This document shows positions 1-6,286 of a stretch of 11,490 bases of DNA, one piece after another. Both the position numbers and the translations under genes were made by a program. The DNA is from Sandaracinaceae bacterium (lineage in GTDB: Bacteria > Myxococcota_A > Polyangia > Polyangiales > Sandaracinaceae): NCBI GenBank assembly GCA_025056955.1, contig JANWYL010000085.1:1-11490 (forward strand), read 5' to 3'. Position 1 is the stretch's first letter; each line of letters begins with the position of its first letter. The notes beneath the pieces were generated by a model, which was not told where the DNA came from, made no database searches, and worked only from the letters and a program-made list of their open reading frames with translations.

Positions 1-310
1 AGAGCTCCTCTTCAAGGCGAAGGGCCTCCTTTTCCAGTCGGTTGTTCTCCTCTTCCATGCGGGCCAGGGCCAGCCACTCCTCCACGCGTTGGCAATGGAG
101 CTCAAAGCTTTGGGGCTCACCCCGAAGATGGGCTTTTTGGGCCTCCCTCAATGCAGACTGAGCCCTATCCTGGATCTCCCCTGAAAGTGAAGCGACTGCT
201 CTTTCCATCGACATGAGTTTCTCGAATTCAGCGGACGGCGCACGAGAAGCCCCACAAGCCAAGCCAAAGAAAAGCCCAATCGACATGCACAGAGTCGAGC
301 TTGGCCTCAC
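1..310 (-). CDS. Exported coiled-coil protein, probable lipoprotein (3' end beyond window)
   Basis: Reading leftward from a GTG at 310, the frame stays open to the left edge (103 codons visible), so the C-terminus is missing. The N-terminus has an Arg, a hydrophobic stretch (about residues 7-18) and a Cys at 19 in the context GLAC-G. This looks like a lipoprotein signal, although the residue at -3 is Gly rather than the usual Leu. From about residue 25 the protein is Ala/Glu/Leu/Arg-rich and clearly helical; residues from about 80 on (EEENNRLEKEALRLEEEL) look like a coiled coil. The GTG overlaps the upstream gene's TGA as GTGA, and a G-rich stretch (GGGGGTGG) lies about 7 nt upstream; both support this start over the ATG nine codons in. 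Short helical lipoproteins of this shape often precede an OmpA-like peptidoglycan-binding domain (DUF4398-type layout), but that part would lie outside the window. Specific function unknown. Confidence 0.7.
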   Translation of the reverse strand, partial: MRPSSTLCMSIGLFFGLACGASRAPSAEFEKLMSMERAVASLSGEIQDRAQSALREAQKAHLRGEPQSFELHCQRVEEWLALARMEEENNRLEKEALRLEEEL

Positions 311-717
311 TTTTGAACCACCCCCTGGCAAGGAGGACAATCACCATCTCGCAAGCCTTTCTCCTCCAGGCATTTGGCTCGACACACTGCTTCGAGCACT
401 CGCCGTCGCCTCTCCAGATGGGCCTGCAACCAGCGCAAGCGGCGCCTGCTTTCGATCTGCCTCGCCATGGCCAAGGCCAAGTCGGCAAGGGCCTCCGCCT
501 TCGCCTCGTCGCCGTGGCGTTGGGCTTCGGTAGCCCGGACCAAAACCTCCTCGAGTCGCCGATAGGCATCCTCCTCTCCAGCTTGGGGAGGGCCGATTCG
601 CACAAGCCACGCCTGAAGCAGCCGGTACTGGGCACCTGCCTGACCAGGCAGCACTGCCACCCACACCAAGCAAAGCAGAACCAGCAAAAGGGGCCCCGTG
701 CTTCGTAAGCAGCGCAT
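307..717 (-). CDS. Small exported helical protein with a four-cysteine cluster
   Basis: A 136-aa protein with a clear signal peptide: basic start (MRCLR), hydrophobic core at residues 9-24 and an AGA/Q cleavage site near residue 29. The mature part is almost entirely predicted helix, rich in Ala, Glu, Leu and Arg (about residues 33-110). It ends in four cysteines at 112, 116, 127 and 130 (C-x3-C-x10-C-x2-C), the last pair as CPPC. In the periplasm these could form two disulfides or bind a metal; the spacing alone does not decide. It begins 14 nt after the TerB-like gene ends and its TGA overlaps the next gene's GTG, so it is the middle gene of a probable operon. Only a weak ribosome site (GAGTGGG) is visible. 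I recognise no family. Several longer open frames on this strand overlap it, but only this frame has a signal peptide and tight junctions on both sides. Confidence 0.75.
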   Translation of the reverse strand: MRCLRSTGPLLLVLLCLVWVAVLPGQAGAQYRLLQAWLVRIGPPQAGEEDAYRRLEEVLVRATEAQRHGDEAKAEALADLALAMARQIESRRRLRWLQAHLERRRRVLEAVCRAKCLEEKGLRDGDCPPCQGVVQK

Positions 718-731
718 CTAACCCACTCGAA

Positions 732-1214
732 TCAATGCACTTGCCCTTCCTCTTCGGCGAGCAGGCGAGCTGCTTGCACCACAAGCGCATCGAAAAAGCG
801 CCACCAGCTTTCACGAGCGGGAACGAGCGAGGAGCTGATCTTCCGAGCAATGCTGGCCAACCTTTGCGTACGTTCGGCCGAAATCTCAAGCTGCGAGGCA
901 AGTTGTGCCAAAAGCGAGCGCTCTGCTGGATGTTCTTCGGCATCAACTCCTGTCATCCACAGAGCGCACAAGTAGATGAGCTCCCGTTCTCTCTGACTCA
1001 GCGAGCCATAAGCCAGCGAGTTGAGGGGCAAGGGGCCAGATTCCAGGTTCCCTGCTCCTCGGTCGTGAGGCAAAACCAAGCCCAGTGCGGTCAGTGCCCC
1101 GGCGACTGCTTGCTTTTCTTCTGGTGTGATTTCTCGATCAGCCCAAGCAATCGCCACAAGGGTCTCTAGAAGGACCTTTCGCGCCCCAGCGCTCAAGGCA
1201 TCGATTGCCGCCAT
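732..1214 (-). CDS. TerB-like (tellurite-resistance/DUF533-type) helical protein
   Basis: A 160-aa soluble protein with no signal peptide. Residues 15-45 (ending AWADREITPEE) match the first helical unit of TerB-fold proteins, where a D-x-x-[IV]-x-x-x-E acidic motif follows the first helix. A second unit around residues 80-115 (WMTGVDAEEHPAERSLL) repeats the helix-acidic turn-helix pattern. The fold is known from TerB and from many small regulatory or membrane-associated proteins; it does not by itself imply tellurite resistance, and no other ter gene is visible here. The C-terminus (about 130-160) is an amphipathic helix with WWRFFDAL. The ATG at 1214 is the first possible start, since an in-frame TAG lies two codons upstream. 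No strong ribosome site is seen. It is the first gene of a leftward operon with two exported proteins and is divergent from fabI, so the short space between them should hold both promoters. Confidence 0.75.
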   Translation of the reverse strand: MAAIDALSAGARKVLLETLVAIAWADREITPEEKQAVAGALTALGLVLPHDRGAGNLESGPLPLNSLAYGSLSQRERELIYLCALWMTGVDAEEHPAERSLLAQLASQLEISAERTQRLASIARKISSSLVPARESWWRFFDALVVQAARLLAEEEGQVH

Positions 1215-1306
1215 GCGCTAAGCGTGTTCCGCGAGCAATCCCTTGTAAAGGCCACTTCTTCCCCCTTCGGCTTGAACTTGGAAGCTCCTCGGGGCATGCC
1301 CTCGCC
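1215..1306. other. Divergent intergenic region between terB-like gene and fabI
   Basis: This 92-bp gap between two diverging genes should carry two promoters, but I cannot find convincing -35/-10 pairs on either strand; it is not AT-rich. A perfect 10-bp palindrome, GGGCATGCCC (1292-1301), lies 6 bp before the fabI start. It could be an operator or a chance feature. No Shine-Dalgarno sequence precedes the fabI ATG. Confidence 0.4.
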
Positions 1307-2254
1307 ATGGGTTTGGCTTTGGAAGGCAAACGCGCTTTCATCGCTGGTGTCGCAGACGACGGAGGTTTCGGATTTGCGATCGCACGCGCTCTGGCCGAAG
1401 CCGGGTGCAAGGTTTCTGTTGGCACTTGGCCACCGGCGCTTGGCATTTTCGAAACCATGTTGGCTCGAGGGAAACTCGATGCATCGCGAAGGCTATCTGA
1501 CGGTTCCCTCCTCTCTTTCGAGTTGATTGTCCCGCTTGATGCTGACTACGACTCTTGGGAAGACGTTCCAGAAGAAGTGCGCACACATCGCCGCTACCGT
1601 GACCGGGGGGACTTTACGGTGTTTGGGGCAGCCTGCCGCTGCCGCGAAGCGTTCGGTGAGCATGCCTTTGAAGTTGTGGTTCATGCCATCGCCAATGGCC
1701 CAGAAGTCAGGCGTCCTCTTCTCGAAACCAGCCGAAAGGGCTACCTTGCAGCTCTAAGCACCAGCGCCTACTCATTCGTCTCGCTGGTTCGGCACTTTGG
1801 TCCTTTGGTGCGCCCGGGAGGTTCCTTCATCACGATAAGCTACCTTGCGGCCGAGCGAGTGGTTCCAGGCTACGGAGGCGGCATGTCGAGTGCGAAGGCA
1901 GCACTTGAAAGCGACACCCGTGTGCTCGCATACGAAGCAGGCAGAAAATGGGGGCACCGAGTCAACGCCATCAGCGCAGGCCCCTTTGCATCCCGAGCGG
2001 CTTCAGCGATTGGAACAATCGGCAAGATGATCACCTACTATGCCCACGCTTCACCCCTTGAGGGAGCACTTACCGCCCAAGAAGTGGCAGACGTGGCCCT
2101 TTTCCTTGCAAGTCCTCTTTCACGTGGGCTCACAGGCTGTGTGCTTCACGTTGATCGCGGTTATCACTCAATGGGTGTACCCCATGATCTCGAAAGATGG
2201 GTTGACACCCTCTTTCCCCCTGCTTCTCCTCAAGAGAGTGGCCGTGATGCCTAA
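1307..2254 (+). CDS. fabI: Enoyl-[acyl-carrier-protein] reductase (NADH), plant/Chlamydia-type FabI
   Basis: FabI catalyses the last step of each fatty-acid elongation cycle, reducing trans-2-enoyl-ACP with NAD(P)H in the cytoplasm. The 315-aa product is a short-chain dehydrogenase fold. The nucleotide loop is at residues 14-25 (GVADDGGFGFAI) and the catalytic set is Tyr179, Tyr189 and Lys197 in YLAAERVVPGY...SSAK. It is longer than the ~260-aa E. coli enzyme because it carries the insertions typical of the plant, apicomplexan and chlamydial branch: GKLDASRRLSDGS (55-67) and EDVPEEVRTHRRY (85-97). NGPEVRRPLLETSRKGYLAAL (130-150) and GYGGGMSSAKAALESDTRVL (188-207) are also near-diagnostic for that branch. 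I chose the ATG at 1307 because homology starts there (LEGKRAFIAGV); the open frame continues upstream to 1205 but without homology. The 3' end overlaps the next gene by 8 bp, implying coupling. Confidence 0.95.
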   Translation: MGLALEGKRAFIAGVADDGGFGFAIARALAEAGCKVSVGTWPPALGIFETMLARGKLDASRRLSDGSLLSFELIVPLDADYDSWEDVPEEVRTHRRYRDRGDFTVFGAACRCREAFGEHAFEVVVHAIANGPEVRRPLLETSRKGYLAALSTSAYSFVSLVRHFGPLVRPGGSFITISYLAAERVVPGYGGGMSSAKAALESDTRVLAYEAGRKWGHRVNAISAGPFASRAASAIGTIGKMITYYAHASPLEGALTAQEVADVALFLASPLSRGLTGCVLHVDRGYHSMGVPHDLERWVDTLFPPASPQESGRDA

Positions 2255-2723
2255 ACTTCCCCCCTGCGGGATCTACCGCACGATTGAGGCAATTGGCAGT
2301 GTTCCAAAAGGACGACTCGTTTTCTTTCACAACCACGGAGAGCCAGGGCCGGGAATATACCTTCCAGAAAAGTGGATTGGAAATAAGGCAGTCTTTTCCA
2401 CTCGTGGGCTGCTCTTGCCTTCTCCCGAAGATACCGCAAAGTTGCTCCCCCTTCCTCGGGAAGGTTTTTACCGTGTCACACGCCAATTCCATTGTTGCCC
2501 TAAAAAGTGCAGGGTTTTCGCAGTGGACACCCTCGTTCAACTTGGCTATGACTGGGCTGCTACACCAATTCTCTTTGAACCAGAATGGATGGGTGCTGTG
2601 CTGCGACTCCCAGAAGAAGGAACTCGCATCCAAGATGAGTCCCTCGCTTTCCTCGCACCTCTTTTTGTGCGAGAGGCATCCATCGAGAATTCAAGCACCG
2701 ATGAACTCCTTATTGCCCACTAG
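2247..2723 (+). CDS. Uncharacterised 158-aa protein translationally coupled to fabI
   Basis: The ATG at 2247 lies inside the end of fabI (8-bp overlap) and is preceded by an AGAGAG ribosome site 8 nt upstream. A GTG immediately before it (2244) is an alternative. The open frame extends much further upstream but is then only a shadow of fabI. The product has no signal peptide or membrane segment. Recognisable features are an N-terminal CGIYRT, a FFHNHGEPGPG motif (26-36), a GFYRVTRQFHCCPKKC segment (73-88) and a VDTLVQLGYDWAATPILFEP segment (93-112). His28, His30, His82 and Cys83, 84 and 88 could form a metal site, but this is speculation. It resembles short hypothetical proteins I associate with myxobacterial genomes; I cannot name a family. 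Tight coupling to fabI hints at a role with fatty-acid or lipid metabolism, but co-translation alone does not prove it. Confidence 0.75.
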   Translation: MPKLPPCGIYRTIEAIGSVPKGRLVFFHNHGEPGPGIYLPEKWIGNKAVFSTRGLLLPSPEDTAKLLPLPREGFYRVTRQFHCCPKKCRVFAVDTLVQLGYDWAATPILFEPEWMGAVLRLPEEGTRIQDESLAFLAPLFVREASIENSSTDELLIAH

Positions 2724-2819
2724 AACCCCTCAGGGTGCCTAGCGGCCAACCTTTTGTCCAGTCCCACACCATCTATGTTCCTCTCTTTTCCCTTCGCACC
2801 CGACAGAGGAAAAAATTCA
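2724..2819 (+). other. Intergenic region before bamA
   Basis: A 96-bp gap with no gene of its own. A very short inverted repeat just after the previous stop (ACCC-CTCA-GGGT) is too weak to call a terminator. No convincing -35/-10 pair is visible, so bamA may be transcribed from upstream. The bamA ribosome site lies at the right end. Confidence 0.4.
2805..2810 (+). promoter_or_regulatory. Ribosome binding site deciding the bamA start
   Basis: AGAGGA lies 9 nt before a TTG at 2820. No comparable sequence precedes the in-frame ATG at 2775 or the TTG at 2754. The start at 2820 also yields a signal peptide of normal length, so this site decides the start. Confidence 0.6.
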
Positions 2820-5408
2820 TTGCAAAGGCTTTTAGTTTTCTCCAAAGCTCGACTTTACCTGGTGTTTACCACAGCCCTTGGCATCAACATGTTGATCTTG
2901 CCTTTGATCGGGTTGGCCCAAGAAGAACAAGAGGAAGAAGGTGAAGGTGAAGCTTTAGGTATCAGCAACACCCAACAAGAAAGCGAAGCGTCGCCACCCC
3001 AAGAAGAAACACCTTTGGTGCGCGTTCCCCAAACCTCTTGCCAAGGCCGACGCATCCGTCGGATCCTCGTCAAAGGAACACGTAGGGTTTCTGAGGAAGA
3101 TGTGCTCGCCAATATCCGACTGCGAGCTGGGCGTATTTGCACTGATGCCCAAATCAGCGCAGACGCGCGTTCGTTGTGGGACCTCGGTTTCTTTGACCAT
3201 ATCTCCATAGAAGGTGAAGTCATAGGTGAGGAGATCGAAATTGCAATTCACCTAACTGAGCGGCCATCGATCGCAAAAATCCGCTTTGAGGGCAACCAAG
3301 GTATCTCCACCAATGATCTACAAGAAGCTCTGGAAATCAAAGAGGGGTCGATCCTGTCCAGAACAGCAATTCAAAAACAAGTGACAAAATTCCGTGAGTT
3401 ATACACCGAGAAAGGTTATTTTCTTGCGAGAGTTCAACCTCGGATCGAACCATTGCACGAAGGTGAAGTGAACCTGATCTTCTCCATCGAAGAGGGAGAT
3501 AAAATCACGGTCAGGCGCATCCGCTTCGTTGGAAACAGGGTGATTACCTCTTCCGAGCTCCGTGGAGTTATGCAAACTGGTGAAAGCGGTTTACTTTCTT
3601 TTCTCACCAATAATGACAACTTCCGCCGCAGCCGCTTCAACGAGGACATCACCCGCATCCAAGCGCTTTACTATGACCGAGGATATCTCCAAATCCGGGT
3701 GGGAAATCCGCGTGTTGAACTTTCACCAGACCGTCGCTCCATCGAAATCACCATTCCGATCAACGAAGGTCCTCGCTATCGGATTGGACGATTGCGCGTG
3801 ATCGAGCGTGACCAAGATGGCAAAGAAGTTGAGCCATTGGGCGGGCGCCGCATCGTCCGCGAAATGATCGCTGTTAATCCAGGTGATTGGTTTGTGCGAA
3901 CAACCTTGGCGCGTGGAATCCAATCAATCGTTCGTCACTACCGCGACCAGGGCTACGCCCATGTTCAAGTACAACCAGAAACCCACCTGCGCCCAGAAGA
4001 ACACCTCGTCGACATCACCCTTGCCATCGAAAGAGGGCCCCTTGTCAAAATCGAGCGGATTCACATTCGTGGAAACACCAAAACCCGGGATTCGGTGATT
4101 CGACGCGAACTCCGCATCTTTGAGGGGGACTTGTACAACCAAACCCTGATTGAACAATCGCGAGCCGCTGTCAATGCCTTGGGATATTTTGAGCGGGTTG
4201 AAGTCAGCGAATCGGAGGGTTCGGCCCCTGATCTCATCGTCATCACCTTTGAGGTTTCGGAGCGGCCCACAGGTACTTTTCAAATTGGGGCAGGTTTCAG
4301 TTCAATTGAGGCTTTCATCGTCACGGCCCAAATCCAGCAACAAAACCTTTTCGGGTATGGCCAGTCGCTGGCACTTCAACTCCAGCTTTCGGGGCTGCGC
4401 CAGCTGATCCAGTTGCAATTTGTGGAACCCTACTTTTTTAACTCCGACTGGAGCTTCGCCTTTGACATCTTCCGGACAGTCCGCATCTTCCAAGCCTTCA
4501 ACCGAGAGGATACAGGAGGCTCTTTTTCGCTGGGTCACTGGATAGGGGACCGCCGTTTCACCTTTTTTTTCCAGTACCGCGCTGATCACATTGAAATCGG
4601 CCCTCGCACCGGTGGCTTTCTTGGCCCCGGCACGGGCCAAGGCCTCTTCCAACTGCCCCTCCTCCCAATTGACAACCTCTACCGAGAAGGATTGACCAGT
4701 TCCGTGCGCTTCACCCTTTCGTGGGATTCACGTGACAATCGCATTACACCCACCGATGGTGTTTTCACCCAATTGTCAATGGAAGTGGCAGACGAGTGGA
4801 TCGGATCGGTGAACTCTTTTGTGCGCTACCGCTTTTTCACAAGAGAATACGTGCGCTTATGGGGAACAACCCCCAACGAAGCCATCGTTCTTCGCTTTAA
4901 CACCGAAGCAGGCCTGGTAAGCTCCCGCCAAGGGCAAGGTCCCCCCATCTTCGAGCGCTTTTTCCTAGGGGGAATCTTCAGCGTGCGCGGTTTTCTGCTC
5001 AACTCTCTTGGGCCTCGCGTTGGCATCCCCTCAAGCTACGATCCCACGCTCGTTCCTGCCGATGCAGGCACACCAGTTGGTGGAAACGTGCAGTTTTTCT
5101 ACAATGCTGAGCTCGAGTTTCCCATCGTTCCCCAGGTGGGCATTCGCGGAGTGGTTTTCACAGATGGAGGAAATGCTTGGAACTTCGATCGGTACCTCTG
5201 TGAAGCACCGCAGGCCCCGGTTCAAGATCCCATGGCTGATCCATGCCGCTTTGATCCGCTTCACCTTTACACCTCGTGGGGTTTTGGAGTTCGGTGGAAC
5301 TCTCCCCTTGGCCCCTTGCGCTTCGAATGGGGTATTCCCTTCATCCGCCGCCCTGCCCTTCAACCTCAAGAAGTGGACTTTCAGTTCACAATCGGTCAGT
5401 TTTTCTAG
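2820..5408 (+). CDS. bamA: Outer membrane protein assembly factor BamA (Omp85 family)
   Basis: BamA is the essential outer-membrane core of the BAM machine, which folds and inserts beta-barrel proteins. With the TTG start the product is 862 aa: signal peptide (MQRLLVFSKAR, hydrophobic 12-31, GLA/Q cleavage near 33-34), a very acidic linker (35-70), five POTRA domains (about 73-147, 148-226, 227-316, 317-405, 406-483) and a 16-strand-type barrel (484-862). POTRA signatures include IRFEGNQGIS, IRFVGNRVI and IHIRGNTKTRD. The conserved barrel lid-loop motif VRGF is at 722-725, and the chain ends in Phe (FTIGQFF), the usual beta-signal. E. coli BamA is ~810 aa; the extra length is mainly the linker and barrel loops, one of which carries a Cys pair (about residues 800-816). 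Starts at 2754 or 2775 are possible but lack a ribosome site. The skp homologue follows, the standard neighbour. Confidence 0.95.
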   Translation: MQRLLVFSKARLYLVFTTALGINMLILPLIGLAQEEQEEEGEGEALGISNTQQESEASPPQEETPLVRVPQTSCQGRRIRRILVKGTRRVSEEDVLANIRLRAGRICTDAQISADARSLWDLGFFDHISIEGEVIGEEIEIAIHLTERPSIAKIRFEGNQGISTNDLQEALEIKEGSILSRTAIQKQVTKFRELYTEKGYFLARVQPRIEPLHEGEVNLIFSIEEGDKITVRRIRFVGNRVITSSELRGVMQTGESGLLSFLTNNDNFRRSRFNEDITRIQALYYDRGYLQIRVGNPRVELSPDRRSIEITIPINEGPRYRIGRLRVIERDQDGKEVEPLGGRRIVREMIAVNPGDWFVRTTLARGIQSIVRHYRDQGYAHVQVQPETHLRPEEHLVDITLAIERGPLVKIERIHIRGNTKTRDSVIRRELRIFEGDLYNQTLIEQSRAAVNALGYFERVEVSESEGSAPDLIVITFEVSERPTGTFQIGAGFSSIEAFIVTAQIQQQNLFGYGQSLALQLQLSGLRQLIQLQFVEPYFFNSDWSFAFDIFRTVRIFQAFNREDTGGSFSLGHWIGDRRFTFFFQYRADHIEIGPRTGGFLGPGTGQGLFQLPLLPIDNLYREGLTSSVRFTLSWDSRDNRITPTDGVFTQLSMEVADEWIGSVNSFVRYRFFTREYVRLWGTTPNEAIVLRFNTEAGLVSSRQGQGPPIFERFFLGGIFSVRGFLLNSLGPRVGIPSSYDPTLVPADAGTPVGGNVQFFYNAELEFPIVPQVGIRGVVFTDGGNAWNFDRYLCEAPQAPVQDPMADPCRFDPLHLYTSWGFGVRWNSPLGPLRFEWGIPFIRRPALQPQEVDFQFTIGQFF

Positions 5409-5489
5409 GATTTTAGAGCGTATTCACCAGCACCTCTCAGTTCCTCTGAACTTTCTCCCTCTTGATCCGTCGAAAGGAGCTAGATAGGC
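5409..5489 (+). other. bamA-skp intergenic region with strong skp ribosome site
   Basis: An 81-bp spacer. A good Shine-Dalgarno sequence, AGGAG (5475-5479), sits 10 nt before the skp ATG and supports that start over the internal Met22. A small hairpin (AGTTC-CTCT-GAACT, about 5435-5450) has no U tract and is unlikely to terminate, so bamA and skp are probably co-transcribed. Confidence 0.45.
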
Positions 5490-6245
5490 ATGGCGCCACT
5501 TAGCATGAATCAGCATGACGAAAACAAGCCATCTTCACCAAAAACCCAAGCGATGAAGGCAGCCCGATGGCGCTATCACCTCATCACCCTTATCGCTGGC
5601 CTGGTTTTGGCCGCTCTTGCGCCCCGGGCTTTTGCGCAAGTGCGCATCGCTGTTGTCGATCTCCAGCGCGCACTTCTTGAAACCGAAGACGGTAGGCGGG
5701 CCAAAGCCAAACTCAAGCGCTTGTTCAAGCAAAGGCAAGACGAGCTCGATCGCCGCCAAAGCGAACTCAGGCAAATGAGCCAAGAGCTCGAGCAGCAATC
5801 CAAGGTGCTTTCGGCTGAGGTGCGCCAAGAGCGCATCGAAGCCCTCCAGAAAAAGGCAATTGAGCTCCAGCAGCTCTACCTTCAGTACCAAAGGGAGCTC
5901 GCTGAGCGAGAAGCCGAGTACACCTCCCAGATCATCAGCCGCATGGAGCGCATCCTTCGTCGGATTGGTCAAAGCGAAGGTTACACCCTCATCCTCGAAC
6001 GCAATGAGGGGGGCGTGATCTGGGTACCAAGCAACCTTGATTTGACTGATGTTGTGATTCAGCGGTACAACGCCGGGGAGGGGCGGGAGGGTGAACCTCC
6101 CACAAGCAGCGATGAAAACGAAGAGGAGGCTCCTGCCTCAGGAAGCCGCTCCAAAGCAAGCTCTTCACCTGGTGGAGGGGCTGATGCCAACCGCAGCCAA
6201 GGGGGAGGAGGAAGTGCAACCAAAGCGACCAAATCGGGACGCTAG
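5490..6245 (+). CDS. skp: Skp/OmpH-family periplasmic chaperone with low-complexity C-terminal tail
   Basis: Skp trimers hold unfolded outer-membrane proteins in the periplasm and deliver them to BamA. The 251-aa product has an unusually long signal region (residues 1-49): a polar start, then MKAARWRYH (22-30), a hydrophobic core (31-44) and AFA/Q cleavage at 49. Mature residues 51-62 (VRIAVVDLQRAL) are the typical OmpH beta-strand start. Residues about 70-165 form the long charged coiled-coil arms. Residues 166-194 (SEGYTLILERNEGGVIWV...LDLTDVVI) are the returning body strands. The family is usually 150-180 aa. The extra is residues 196-251, a Gly/Ser/Glu-rich tail ending in a basic run, not part of the known fold. 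The ribosome site AGGAG fixes the ATG at 5490; Met22 has none. It follows bamA directly, the usual arrangement. Confidence 0.9.
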   Translation: MAPLSMNQHDENKPSSPKTQAMKAARWRYHLITLIAGLVLAALAPRAFAQVRIAVVDLQRALLETEDGRRAKAKLKRLFKQRQDELDRRQSELRQMSQELEQQSKVLSAEVRQERIEALQKKAIELQQLYLQYQRELAEREAEYTSQIISRMERILRRIGQSEGYTLILERNEGGVIWVPSNLDLTDVVIQRYNAGEGREGEPPTSSDENEEEAPASGSRSKASSSPGGGADANRSQGGGGSATKATKSGR

Positions 6246-6286
6246 GTGTGGGTGGCAAGCCCAACCAGCTTTGCTAGTAAATCCCC

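Noticed and set aside
228..946. Several overlapping open frames of 130-200 codons on both strands in the left block
   Set aside because: They lack signal peptides, ribosome sites or sensible junctions and are shadows of the four-cysteine protein, the lipoprotein and the TerB-like gene.
732..1214. Tellurite-resistance operon
   Set aside because: Only the TerB-type fold is present; no terA, terC, terD or terE-like neighbour is visible, and this fold is used widely outside metal resistance.
2040..2246. Upstream extension of the 158-aa protein's frame into fabI
   Set aside because: It lies entirely inside the conserved 3' half of fabI in another frame; the ATG at 2247 has its own ribosome site.
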